The notes below the pieces were generated by a model. That model searched no databases. It was not told the DNA's origin and worked only from the letters and a program-made list of their open reading frames with translations. From positions 1 to 51,712 of the forward strand of contig JAOTXX010000024.1 of assembly GCA_029862185.1 (NCBI GenBank): a stretch of 51,712 bases of DNA. The letters run 5' to 3'. Positions 35,228-43,513 of this stretch are shown piece by piece. Positions within the stretch are counted from its first letter, which is position 1. Every line of letters starts with the position of its first letter. The stretch comes from Myxococcales bacterium. GTDB taxonomy: Bacteria > Myxococcota_A > Polyangia > Polyangiales > Houyiibacteriaceae. The position numbers and the translations under genes are program-made.

Positions 35228-35713
35228 CTAAAATACGAACGCTGTTCGTGCTGGGTCCCAGCGGATCACGCTCGCCTTCTCGTAGGCGATGCGGTCTTCG
35301 AGGCGGCGAATTCTGCCTTTTCGCACACCGAACATGGTCCCCGAAATGATGATGCCGACGACGCCGGCGACGAGAAACGGAACGCCGACACCGAGCAAGG
35401 TTCTGCCAGTGGCGCTGCAGCGAACGTCGTCGAAGCTCGATGAGGATGCGATCCGGACACACTCGTTGACGAGCGCTGGGGTGACGAGTGCGACGCCTAC
35501 GGCGGCCGCAGCAGAGGTGCTGAACAAGGCGATGCGGGATCGCTTAGCGAGGAACTCGAGCTCGTCTCGGCGGTATTCGTCGTAGCTGATTCGCTGCGGG
35601 GCTTGTGTGGGGGTCGCTTTTGCTTCGATCGCGGGGTCGTGAGCGGCGACGGTGCTGGCTTGTGCGAGCGAGGCGCACAGGAAGACGAAAAGGACTCGGA
35701 TGGCGCGTCGCAT
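35228..35713 (-). CDS. Hypothetical membrane protein with signal peptide
   Basis: 161 aa. Signal peptide 1-24 (ends TVAAH), a YDEYRRDELEFLAKRSR amphipathic segment, then two hydrophobic helices (ALFSTSAAAAVGVALVTPAL and LLGVGVPFLVAGVVGIIISGTMFG) separated by a loop with two Cys, and a basic-acidic helix (RKGRIRRLEDRIAYEK). I do not recognise a domain; small two-helix proteins of this type are common in myxobacterial genomes. It converges on the hydrolase gene with 29 bases between stops. Confidence 0.65.
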   Translation of the reverse strand: MRRAIRVLFVFLCASLAQASTVAAHDPAIEAKATPTQAPQRISYDEYRRDELEFLAKRSRIALFSTSAAAAVGVALVTPALVNECVRIASSSSFDDVRCSATGRTLLGVGVPFLVAGVVGIIISGTMFGVRKGRIRRLEDRIAYEKASVIRWDPARTAFVF

Positions 35714-35880
35714 GTGTTCTTCCTACGGCAGTCGGGCGTGGCGCGTCAATCCCGCAAGTTGTAACGAGCGCCGGCACGCCGAGCGCCTCGGAATTGCGTT
35801 TCATTTGGACGAGAGAGACTGTTCACTCACTACCCGCGGCTTTGTGCTCATTATCCCTAAAACTCGATTGGAGGCGCGCC

Positions 35881-36846
35881 ATGAGGACATCGATCGCCAC
35901 CTTGAACGGAGACACGAGAGACCTTTCTGACGAGCTAACCGCGAAGCTAGAAGCATCGTTGCGCGGTAGCCTCTTGAGGCACGAATCGGAGGGCTATGAC
36001 GAAGCCCGCACCATCTGGAATGCCATGATCGACCGGCGACCCGCGTTGATCGCGCGATGCGCCGGTGCAGCGGATGTCATGCGCTCGATCCCATTTGCCG
36101 CCGAGAACCATCTGCTGCTGGCGGTTCGCGTCGCAGGACACAACATCGCCGGCAAAGGCGTGTACGACGAGCTGCACGATGTGAATACCGAGATCCTTTC
36201 GGGGCCGGTGATCTACCCGCTCTCGGAAGGACGACAGGTCGTCCAGCACTACCGAGACTTCTTTCGCGACCTGCCCGAGGACCGCAATGTGTGGGCCGTC
36301 TTGCGGAAAGCTCCAGCGTTCCCGTTTCTACCCGAAAGCGCACACGGCCAAGAGGTCGTCATCCTTGCGGCGGCTTGGTTTGGAGACATGGGGTCGGGCA
36401 AGCGGGCCCTGAAGCCGCTCGAGCGCTTCGGTCCTGTTCTCGGGACCGGCGTCGGCCCCCACCCCTTGGTAGGTTGGCAAGCGGCGTTTGATCCGCTGCT
36501 CACGTCTGGGTCTCGGAACTACTGGAAGTCTCACAACTTCTTCGACATTGCAGACGATTTGATCGATGTCGCGCTCGACTACACGGCGCGGCTGCCCTCG
36601 GATCAGACGGAGATCTTTTTTGGTCGGGTCGGTGGAGCGGTCAACCGGATTCCCGTCGACGCCACGGCGTACCCGCACCGAGACACCGAGTACGTGATGA
36701 ATGTACATACTCGCTGGGAAGAGCCGAGCGAGGACGCGAAGTGCGTCGCTTGGGCCCGCAAGTACTTCGAAGCAACCGCCCGGTATGCGAAACGCAAGTA
36801 CGATCCAACCAATCTGTTTCGTCTAAACCAAAACATCCGCCCATGA
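35881..36846 (+). pseudogene. BBE-type FAD oxidoreductase gene with internal in-frame deletions
   Basis: 321 codons where intact family members have about 450-470. The N-terminal part (YDEARTIWNAMIDRRPALIARCAGAADV, then LLLAVRVAGHNIAG) is the start of the FAD_binding_4 domain including the His of GGHN. It jumps after about 15 unmatched residues to EILSGPVIYPL, which belongs to the substrate domain. The roughly 110-120 residues between, which build most of the FAD-binding fold, are missing. A second gap near the end joins FEATARYA directly to KRKYDPTNLFRLNQNIRP, skipping about 35 residues. The reading frame survives both gaps. GGAGG precedes ATG 35881. FAD binding is very unlikely, so I call it a degraded gene, though a short product could still be made. 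Confidence 0.75.
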
Positions 36847-37112
36847 CGGTGGCGGCGGGAGCGTTTGCCCGCATGCACGCCTCGCAAGTCATTCAACATA
36901 AAGACCACGTTTGAATTTCCTAGCTAGCCATCGGAACGCCGGAGCCCACGAAGGAACAGGAGGAGACGCTCGCGCCCGCTACCATGCCTGGGAGGCGTGT
37001 GTCCTACATCGCCCTGACGCACAAGTATCGAGAGCCTGACTTCGCGCGCCGGATCTTTGATTTCATTTCTGAGGCGCGACACCAGCAGGACAACCAGCAG
37101 TGGCATCTGCGG
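36847..37112. other. Gene-free stretch
   Basis: No coding frame or RNA recognised between the BBE remnant and repeat copy D. Together with copy D this makes a gap of about 370 bases before the next gene. Confidence 0.45.
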
Positions 37113-37213
37113 CTGATAGTCACTACGAGCCGCCTTTCGGAGCCCTATTGGAAGTCGACATCAGAGCTAGTACCAAGCAATTCGCACCCCCCGGTGGGTC
37201 CTATGGGCTAAGA
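37113..37213. repeat. Dispersed intergenic repeat, copy D
   Basis: Left half matches copy E (CTGATAG...GAAGTCGACA). Right half matches copies A-C (GAGCTAGTACC, GCAATTCG, CTATGGGCTAAGA). The right end AAGAGGA supplies the ribosome binding site of the gene that starts at 37221. Confidence 0.72.
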
Positions 37214-37220
37214 GGATACG

Positions 37221-38852
37221 ATGGGACCAATGGTCGAACGAACACAAGAACGCCTTTCAGCCGAAGAGAGCCTCGTGCGGCATCTTGTAGCAATCTGCGA
37301 AAGAGGCGCGGAGAGGCCTGAGAACGACAGCGCCGCCATTAGCTCAGCGGGTGTCGAGGGCGGACTGAAGGCGACTCAAATCTGGGCGAGAAACCGCGCA
37401 CCCCATCTGTTCCCCAAGAGCGACAAACATGACGCCTTGGTGCACGTGCTCGAGCACGATGTCATCGGGGCCGTCGCCCAACTTGGTCGTACAGACGCCC
37501 AGGGTGACTATGAGGCGCGCTATGTAGCGCTGCAGAAACGCCTCGAAGGCTTCGAGACCACCCTCACCAACATTCGTTTTCTGCTTGGCAACAAGGAGAT
37601 CACGTACGCCGATTGCCTGCTCTTCGTTTTCCTCGTGCGCCTGAACTCAGTGTACTTCGACCTGTTCAAGGCCACTTTCTTTCTTCTCGAAGACCGGCCC
37701 GCGCTTTTTTCTTACTGTCGCGATCTAATCGAGCGTCGGGAGTTCTTTGAAACAACGGATCTCAAGAGCATCAAGACCGAGTCTTTCTTGGGCGAACCAG
37801 TGCTCAACAGCCGCGGCATCACTCCACTTGGTGGAGAGCCCGACTTTCACCAGCCCCACGACCGCCATCTGAAATTCTCGGCCGACCGCGCAACGATCAA
37901 TGCCAGAGGCACCGAGGAAGACCAGAAGACAGCTCGAGCCGCCGGCGAGTGGGTTCGCGGAGTCTCCGCGCTCCGACGCACAATCGAATCACGCACGGAC
38001 GCGGAATTTCCATCGGAAGCGGGCCGGTATCACCTCTTCGCTCCCTACAACTGCCCGTGGTCACATCGCGCGCTCCTCGGGCGGTCGGTGAAGGGACTCT
38101 CCGGCATCATTGGGGCCTCCGTCGTCTATTTTCGCCGCCATCCCGATCACGGCTGGCAGTTCAATGAGAAAATCCCTGGCTGTACGGCAGACCAAGTCGG
38201 CGGTGAGCGATTCCTGAGGGCCTACTACGAGAAAGTCGACTCTACGGAACGCTCAGCGCCGGTTCTTTGGGATACGAAGACCAATCAAATCGTGAACAAC
38301 GAATCCGCAGACATCTTGAGGATGTTCAACCGAGCCTTCGATGATCAGCTCGGGGGTGATTTCATCGATCTCGTACCCGCGGCTCTCGAGACAGAGCTCG
38401 ACGAGCTCAACGAGCTCATCTATCAACGCATCAATAATGGCGCGTACAAAGCTGGGTTTGCAGGGACTCAAGCAGCATACGAACGCGCCTACCACCGATA
38501 CTTCTCGGCGCTCCAGTACTTGAACGACCTCCTCTCGGGACGGGAGTTTCTCCTTGGTACCGTGCATCCCACGGAAGCAGATCTACGACTCTTCCCGACG
38601 ATATTCCGGCACGATGCAGTCTACTATGCTCGCTTCAAACTCAACCACGCGCGCATCATAGACTACCCGGAGCTCTCGGCGTGGCTTGCGACGATGCTCG
38701 ACTGGCCAGGGGTCCGCGAAGCCTCGAACCTCGACCACGCCCGCAACGGATACTTTGGCCGAACAGGAAACGGCATCGTGCCCGCAGGCCCGGTACCGCT
38801 CGAGCTTTCGCCGAGCGCCTTCTCTCGAGAGGTATGGTTGGGCGACTCGTGA
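37221..38852 (+). CDS. Glutathionyl-hydroquinone reductase (Xi-class GST) fused to an extra N-terminal partial copy
   Basis: 543 aa where the family is usually about 310-330. Residues about 230-543 form a complete Xi-class enzyme: RYHLFAPYNCPWSHRALLGRSVKGL with catalytic Cys in CPWSHR, DHGWQFN, PVLWDTKTNQIVNNESADILRMFN, and a C-terminal helical domain with GREFLLGTVHPTEADLRLFPTIFRHDAVYYARFKLN and a NGIVPAGP ending. Residues about 100-215 are a second, divergent copy of that C-terminal helical domain (LGNKEITYADCLLFVFLVRLNSVYFDLFKATFF, then RGITPLGGEPDFHQPH), without its own thioredoxin fold. It should reduce glutathionyl-hydroquinones. ATG 37221 is preceded by AGAGGA from repeat copy D. Confidence 0.8.
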   Translation: MGPMVERTQERLSAEESLVRHLVAICERGAERPENDSAAISSAGVEGGLKATQIWARNRAPHLFPKSDKHDALVHVLEHDVIGAVAQLGRTDAQGDYEARYVALQKRLEGFETTLTNIRFLLGNKEITYADCLLFVFLVRLNSVYFDLFKATFFLLEDRPALFSYCRDLIERREFFETTDLKSIKTESFLGEPVLNSRGITPLGGEPDFHQPHDRHLKFSADRATINARGTEEDQKTARAAGEWVRGVSALRRTIESRTDAEFPSEAGRYHLFAPYNCPWSHRALLGRSVKGLSGIIGASVVYFRRHPDHGWQFNEKIPGCTADQVGGERFLRAYYEKVDSTERSAPVLWDTKTNQIVNNESADILRMFNRAFDDQLGGDFIDLVPAALETELDELNELIYQRINNGAYKAGFAGTQAAYERAYHRYFSALQYLNDLLSGREFLLGTVHPTEADLRLFPTIFRHDAVYYARFKLNHARIIDYPELSAWLATMLDWPGVREASNLDHARNGYFGRTGNGIVPAGPVPLELSPSAFSREVWLGDS

Positions 38853-38871
38853 GGATCGCAACAACCCGACC

Positions 38872-38942
38872 GTGGTTGCTAGCGGTCCGGTTTTGGACGC
38901 CAACCACGCTGAGGTCGCCCCCTCGGCGGGGGTTTCTACTTT
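38872..38942 (+). terminator. Two hairpins after the GST gene, the second with a T-rich tail
   Basis: First hairpin 38872-38907: GTGGTTG / CAACCAC with an inner GTCC/GGAC pair; its right arm GGACGCCAACCA is the complement of the TGGTTGGCGTC core of the array at 51296. Second hairpin 38918-38932: CCCCC-tcggc-GGGGG followed by TTTCTACTTT, a good intrinsic terminator for the plus strand. Confidence 0.65.
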
Positions 38943-39111
38943 AGGTGCTTGGCTCTGGGGGTTGGTCCCCATCGCCCGGGCAGTAGGTGCTGGGCTCTGG
39001 GGGTTGGTCCCCATCGCCCGGGCAGTATGCAGATGCCTCGGCGTTTCCGACAGCCGCGAATGCGAAGACGGCGACGAAAGCAAGGGCGCGAATCAGTGTC
39101 TTGGTGAGCAT
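38941..39111 (-). CDS. Small secreted protein with two YCPGDGDQPPEPST repeats
   Basis: 56 aa. MLTKTLIRALAFVAVFAFAA plus VGNAEASA is a clear signal peptide. The mature part is just two identical 14-residue units (Tyr-Cys-Pro-Gly-Asp-Gly-Asp-Gln-Pro-Pro-Glu-Pro-Ser-Thr) encoded by a 42-bp tandem repeat. One Cys per unit could pair within or between molecules. ATG 39111 is used because it opens the signal peptide. I do not recognise the family. Its 3' end meets the terminator of the GST gene. Confidence 0.6.
   Translation of the reverse strand: MLTKTLIRALAFVAVFAFAAVGNAEASAYCPGDGDQPPEPSTYCPGDGDQPPEPST
38944..39027. repeat. 42-bp tandem repeat, two copies
   Basis: Units 38944-38985 and 38986-39027 differ at one position (GGTGCTTGG against GGTGCTGGG). 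They encode the two 14-residue units of the small secreted protein. Confidence 0.85.
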
Positions 39112-39297
39112 CTGCCGATCTCTAGGGCCCTCCCTCGAGGTGCACAAGCGCCATACGTATTTGACCCTCGCAATGGCGCGGGGCTTTCGTCGTTTTGTCG
39201 GGGGATAGGCGGAACCGACGCCCGCTCTCAGTCTCGCGAAGCCACCTTCTTAGGCGTTCTTCGCAATTCAGGGCCTGTGTAGAGGACGCGAAGCGCC

Positions 39298-40536
39298 CTA
39301 AGCGAACCACTCCTGCTGCAGATCTTCGAGCGCCTCGTGCATCATCTGCTCGAGGGCCATCACGTGGAACCGGTACTGCTTGGCCAGTTGGGCCGTGAAT
39401 CGGGATTCGTGGAAGCAGCGGACGAAGATCTCGAGGCTCCGCGAACGTTTCCGGAGCAACATCGCCAAGCGCAGGTTCAGGGAGTCGCTATCCGTGCCGA
39501 AGATGAAGACTGGGGGATGCGCGACCTCCTTGAGGAGTGCATCGAGCTGGTCCCAGACGGTGGGATCTTCGGCGTCGCCGTCGACGACATCTACCGGAAA
39601 AGCCGATTCATGGGTCTGCATATTGAAGGCAGCGACGGCGTTCTTCGCGGTTCGATCGACGATCACCACACGTTCGAGGTCATCGCTCGCTTCGCGACGG
39701 AGGTGCTCCAGCATCGTTTGGCCGAAGCGCCCAAACCCGACGAGCACCACAGCGTCCCGCGCTGAAGTTTGCTCGAACCGCGGCGCGAGATGGTGATCGT
39801 AGAGTCGGTCGGCTGCCATGTGGTGCATGTTGAAAGCGCGAATGCGTTGCCCCTCGCTGTCCCCCATCAGCCGGTCCATCTCTCGCTTCATCCGAATGTC
39901 GTCGATGTGCGCGACGACTGACATCGAGGGCTCCGCCTCGAGCACGGCCCAAGCCGCTTCGAGGTTGATTAGGTCGTCGCCTGTCAGCAGCGCGACGCCC
40001 TTTGCACGGCTCAGGGACAGCGTGGCTAGGGTCGAGGCGTTCCGGATATCGGCGCACACGTAGGGCGCCCCATATTGTGTGCGTGCCTTGGCGAGAAGTC
40101 TCTGACTCTGCTGCGTGTCGACCAAAAGGACGCGTGGCTTTTTCGTTCCCGCATGGAGTGTTTCGAGAAAGAGCTCCCCGAGTTGGCCCAGGCCGACGAC
40201 GACGATGTGGTCGCGGAGGTTCTGCCTTTGAATCCACGCGGGCCGCAGAATCCGCAACGCACTTTCGACGAGCACGCCCGCCGTAACCAGTGGCGCGAGG
40301 AAATAGGCGAGCCACAGCGCGACCCGCGCGCCGCTCGGGCCGTCGATTGGGACTCCGAGATCGAGGCCACCAAGCACGAACAGCCCGAGCGAGTAGTACA
40401 CATGCGTCAGGATCCCGGCGCCCAGCACTTCAGGCCGATCCGAAACGACAACGCCGTTCCGAAACGCGTAGAGCGCCAACCCGAACGCGGCGAGCGCCAG
40501 CGCACCGCGCCAAACCCAACCAATTGGAGACCGCAT
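39298..40536 (-). CDS. TrkA-N/RCK-type protein with ion-channel-like but filter-less membrane domain
   Basis: 412 aa. Two membrane helices flank a pore-like region (about 7-27 and 68-90) with YYSLGLFVLGGLDLGVPIDGP between them, the position where potassium channels carry TVGYGD; here no such filter exists. Two RCK_N (TrkA-N) Rossmann domains follow: HIVVVGLGQLGELFLETL with VLLVDTQQ, and AVVLVGFGRFGQTMLEHL with VVIVDRT. The C-terminus (VMALEQMMHEALEDLQQEW) is helical. ATG 40536 has AGGG seven bases upstream; the frame extends to 40596 without homology. It may be a nucleotide-sensing membrane protein derived from a channel rather than a working potassium channel. Confidence 0.8.
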   Translation of the reverse strand: MRSPIGWVWRGALALAAFGLALYAFRNGVVVSDRPEVLGAGILTHVYYSLGLFVLGGLDLGVPIDGPSGARVALWLAYFLAPLVTAGVLVESALRILRPAWIQRQNLRDHIVVVGLGQLGELFLETLHAGTKKPRVLLVDTQQSQRLLAKARTQYGAPYVCADIRNASTLATLSLSRAKGVALLTGDDLINLEAAWAVLEAEPSMSVVAHIDDIRMKREMDRLMGDSEGQRIRAFNMHHMAADRLYDHHLAPRFEQTSARDAVVLVGFGRFGQTMLEHLRREASDDLERVVIVDRTAKNAVAAFNMQTHESAFPVDVVDGDAEDPTVWDQLDALLKEVAHPPVFIFGTDSDSLNLRLAMLLRKRSRSLEIFVRCFHESRFTAQLAKQYRFHVMALEQMMHEALEDLQQEWFA

Positions 40537-40619
40537 GGCGCACCCTAACGCAGCGTCGACGGCACGAAAACCCTTCGCGTCATGGTGCCGCGGCACTTCG
40601 AGTCGTCATCCGCAGGAAA

Positions 40620-41183
40620 CTACTCGAGCGGGCTGATCTGCTGGATGACCGGTGCACGGTACAGGACGTTGTCTTCGTTCGTCCCGGCTTCGAGCTGGAA
40701 CGTGGACTCCACGTTGTCGTCGTCCAGGTCGCCATTGGCGTAGAAGGTGTAGAGCGCATTGTCGTTGGCAGCGTTCGCACAGGCGCTCGCGCCCTCGGCG
40801 TCCAGACCGTACTGGAAGTAGAGTCCGTCGGCTGGCGCGAAGTTCATCGCCTCGAACTCGGCCGCCTCACCACTCCACAGCGGGATGTTCTTGCTGGAAG
40901 ACGGCTCGACGAGCATTTCGGCGTCGCCGAGGGTGCAGTGCGTCACGGCCACGGCGGCGACGCCCGGGACGGGAACGCCACCGGTCCAGTTCTCCGAGGC
41001 GTAGTACGCCGCTGCGCCTTCGAACATCGACTTCAGGTTGTTGGCAGCTTCCGAGGTCTTCGAACGCTTGACGTAGTTGATGAATGCCGGAATCGCGATT
41101 GCGGCAAGAATGCCGATGATGGCAACGACGATCATCAGCTCGACGAGCGTGAAGCCCTCTTTCTTTGGCAGTAGCTTGTTCAT
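40620..41183 (-). CDS. pilA: Type IV major pilin-like protein
   Basis: 187-aa prepilin. Short basic leader [10 protein letters not shown] followed by [22 protein letters not shown]: the prepilin peptidase site is Gly-Phe, with the conserved Glu5 of the mature protein. The long N-terminal helix continues through [27 protein letters not shown]. The variable globular part has two Cys (VTHC and GASAC) that probably form the C-terminal disulfide loop. ATG 41183 has AGGAA six bases upstream. It stands alone without other pil genes, as is common for pilA copies outside the main cluster. The upstream region contains a small hairpin (GATAG...CTATC) in the 5' leader but no clear sigma-54 promoter that I can see. 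Confidence 0.88.
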   Translation of the reverse strand: MNKLLPKKEGFTLVELMIVVAIIGILAAIAIPAFINYVKRSKTSEAANNLKSMFEGAAAYYASENWTGGVPVPGVAAVAVTHCTLGDAEMLVEPSSSKNIPLWSGEAAEFEAMNFAPADGLYFQYGLDAEGASACANAANDNALYTFYANGDLDDDNVESTFQLEAGTNEDNVLYRAPVIQQISPLE

Positions 41184-41421
41184 AGGTAGTTCCTGTTCCC
41201 CCGTGCTCCATGGGAGATAGGCGAAACTATCGCCCTCCTGCCGTCTCGCAAAGTTAACCGGTAAGACGTTATGCACAATTGGGGTGCTGATGGATATTTT
41301 TCCTCAACGTGCGAGGTTGATGGGGGTCATGGGAGGTGACTGCAGCGGTGCGATGGCCCGCGGGAAATTTGCGTGTTGCTGTGGATGAGCGGTTCTCGCG
41401 CTACGTGCTATCCGTGAGCCC

Positions 41422-42156
41422 ATGGCTAGATCGTTGGTGACCCTCGACATCGACCGCTCGGTCGCGACGCTCACGATGGACGACGGCAAGCGCAATGCGC
41501 TGTCGCCCGCAATGTTCGACGAGATTTACCCGGCGCTCGAGCGCGCGGAGCGCGAGGGCGCGGCCGTGGTGATCACCGGGCGAGAGGGTGTGTTGTCAGC
41601 GGGATTTGACCTCAAGGTGATGAAGTCTGGCGGTGTGCAGGCGGTCAAGATGTTGCGCGCAGGTTACGCGCTGACCGCGCGCCTGTTGTCGTTTCCGACG
41701 CCCGTGGTCATCGCTTCGCCCGGTCATGCGTACGCGATGGGCGCGTTCATGTTGTTGTCCGGCGACTACCGTTTCGGCGTGCCGGGCCCATACACGTACG
41801 TAGCCAACGAAGTGGCGATTGGCCTTCCGATGCCCCGCGTCGCATGTGAGGTGCTTCGACTGCGCTTGACCCCTGCGGCTCGTGAGCGCGCGGTGACCTT
41901 ATCCGAGCAGTTCTCGCCGGAGCAGGCACTGCAAGTTGGCTTCATCGACGCGCTAGTACCTGCCGAGCAGTTGCTCGATACAGCGCGTGACAAGGCGGTC
42001 GCGCTCTTGGAGCTCGATTCGGAAGCGCACGCCGTATCCAAGAAGCGCCTGCGCGCCGACACGCTGAGAAAGATCCGCACGGCGCTTCCCTTGGACCTCA
42101 AGGACGCGGTCGTGCTCGGCGCCAAGCAGGTTGCGAAGTCAACGCTGGGGCGGTGA
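41422..42156 (+). CDS. Enoyl-CoA hydratase/isomerase (crotonase) family protein
   Basis: 244 aa crotonase-fold protein. Typical features: ATLTMDDGKRNALSPAMFDEI near the start, VITGREGVLSAGFDLKVM (first oxyanion-hole loop), PGHAYAMGAFMLLSGDYRFG (second oxyanion-hole helix) and NEVAIGLPMP. The first catalytic Glu of hydratases (in the GGGCEL position) is not present (AFMLLS), while the Glu in NEVAIG is, so activity may be isomerase-like or different from a normal hydratase. ATG 41422 lacks a strong ribosome site. Monocistronic by context; probably works on an acyl-CoA in the cytoplasm. Confidence 0.82.
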   Translation: MARSLVTLDIDRSVATLTMDDGKRNALSPAMFDEIYPALERAEREGAAVVITGREGVLSAGFDLKVMKSGGVQAVKMLRAGYALTARLLSFPTPVVIASPGHAYAMGAFMLLSGDYRFGVPGPYTYVANEVAIGLPMPRVACEVLRLRLTPAARERAVTLSEQFSPEQALQVGFIDALVPAEQLLDTARDKAVALLELDSEAHAVSKKRLRADTLRKIRTALPLDLKDAVVLGAKQVAKSTLGR

Positions 42157-42263
42157 GCTCCCGCGCTTAGAGATTTTCTCTAACCCAAATAAGGAGTTGA
42201 CGGGCCTGGCGCGATCGTGCGGAGATCGGCCGACGTTCTGCTTACCGCGGTTTGGAGAAAAAC

Positions 42264-42959
42264 ATGAACAAGGCCCCCGCAGTACTCCTGACTCTTACCC
42301 TCGTGATGTCGGGGTGCGGAGGATCCGGAGGTGGTGACGGTATCGGAGGCATGGCCGGCATGGCCGGCGTTGGGGGCAGCGCAGGAAGCGGGGGCACTGC
42401 AGGTGCGGGCGGCGAAGGTGGCGCTGGCGGCTCGGCTGGCGCTGGCGGCTCGGCTGGCGCCGCCGGTCAAGGTGGCGAAGGCGGCTCGGCTGGCGCCGCC
42501 GGTCAAGGTGGCGAAGGCGGCTCGGCCGGCGCTGCCGGTCAAGGTGGCGAAGGCGGCTCGGCCGGCGCTGCCGGTCAAGGCGGCGCTGGCGGTAGCGGCG
42601 GCGCGGCTGGTACTGGCGGCATGCCGGAAAACCGGTGCCCGTTTTACACCAGCGTTCTTGTCAGCCCGCTCTTGCAGTCCGTCGGCAACCTCATCGACGT
42701 CGACACGCGTGTTCTCGATCTGGACGGCGACGCGGTCGATGTCCTCGTGACTTCGGATTGCGGCGAGGTCGCTGATCCGCTGCAGACCGCGGACGCGGAG
42801 ACGGGTGAGAGCAGTACGACCGTCCGGTGCGATCAGGCGGGGCCTTGCGCCGTGACTGTCTCGCTGTCCGACGATGGATTCGATCCGGAAGGCTGCGACG
42901 GAACGAATGTGGAAGCAACATCAACGACGCTGGTCGACTGTCAACCAGCACTTCGATGA
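42264..42959 (+). CDS. Lipoprotein with Gly/Ala-rich repeat stalk
   Basis: 231 aa. Signal peptide with lipobox MSGC, followed by about 100 residues of low-complexity Gly/Ala/Ser repeats (four AGAAGQGGEGGS-type units) acting as a flexible stalk. A C-terminal domain of about 110 residues follows (from PENRCPFYTSVLVSPLL) with six Cys and the acidic pattern LDLDGDAVDVLVTSDCGE, resembling a small Ig-like or cadherin-like fold; it ends VEATSTTLVDCQPALR. ATG 42264 has GGAG seven bases upstream and is preferred to 42252. Probably displayed on the outer membrane; the ligand is unknown. This gene design (lipobox, Gly stalk, one small domain) also occurs at 15820. Confidence 0.72.
   Translation: MNKAPAVLLTLTLVMSGCGGSGGGDGIGGMAGMAGVGGSAGSGGTAGAGGEGGAGGSAGAGGSAGAAGQGGEGGSAGAAGQGGEGGSAGAAGQGGEGGSAGAAGQGGAGGSGGAAGTGGMPENRCPFYTSVLVSPLLQSVGNLIDVDTRVLDLDGDAVDVLVTSDCGEVADPLQTADAETGESSTTVRCDQAGPCAVTVSLSDDGFDPEGCDGTNVEATSTTLVDCQPALR
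42447..42590. repeat. 36-bp tandem repeat, four copies, inside the lipoprotein gene
   Basis: Period of 36 bases, marked by GGTCAAGG at 42465, 42501, 42537 and 42573; encodes the 12-residue Gly/Ala units. Prone to length variation. Confidence 0.85.
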
Positions 42960-43098
42960 TGAGCTTGATGAGAAGAAGCTTGGACTGAGCTTGCTCTCTT
43001 CAGCAACGGTGGGCCAGGTGTACCGGTCATGCTGGCTTCTCGAGCGCCTCGAACATCGGCCGGTCACGGCGACCTCGGCCGGATCTCTCCAGCCTCGC

Positions 43099-43365
43099 AT
43101 GTACAATCGCGCCGAGCACCCACTTGCAGCCGCGGCCGCGGTCGCATATGCAGCCGGCATGGCACAGCGCTTTGTAGTGGTTTCAGACAACGGTGAGTCT
43201 TGGGTGCTCAGCGGCGATCCCGACGACGGCACGTTCATCTCCAGTAAAGACGAACAGCATGCCTTGCCGCAGCTGCTCAAGGACGGCTGGTCATCCAAGC
43301 TGGTGACGCCCGGCTCGGGGACCAAGGACGACTCTTCCTACTGGCTTGTCCTGCTCGAGAAGTAG
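43099..43365 (+). CDS. Small hypothetical protein, possibly DUF4177-like
   Basis: 88 aa from ATG 43099. The core reads AQRFVVVSDNGESWVLSGDPDDGTFISSKDEQHALPQLLKDGWSSKLVTPGSGTKDDSSYWLVLLEK: a strand, a linker, then QLLKDGWxxxxVTP...YWLVLLE, which looks like the small alpha/beta DUF4177 pattern, but I am not sure. The open frame runs back to 42874 and overlaps the lipoprotein gene in another frame; no ribosome site decides the start. A hairpin at 43391-43416 follows the stop. Confidence 0.5.
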   Translation: MYNRAEHPLAAAAAVAYAAGMAQRFVVVSDNGESWVLSGDPDDGTFISSKDEQHALPQLLKDGWSSKLVTPGSGTKDDSSYWLVLLEK

Positions 43366-43390
43366 TCCGGACGCCACCGATCTTCTTCTC

Positions 43391-43416
43391 CGACGACCCC
43401 ACCCTGGTTGGCGTCG
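43391..43416. terminator. Hairpin containing the ACCCTGGTTGGCGTC 15-mer
   Basis: CGACG-ACC ... GGT-TGG-CGTCG forms an interrupted stem 26 bases after the stop at 43365. The 15-mer at 43401-43415 is identical to the repeated core of the array at 51296-51616. No T-tract. Confidence 0.4.
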
Positions 43417-43513
43417 ATCAGAATTCTCGGTCCCTTCTTGAGCTGATCTGCGGTTGGTGGCCGCCGGCGGGGGATGGTTGAACGTCACCTGGGTCGGGTT
43501 GTTCCACAGCGTG

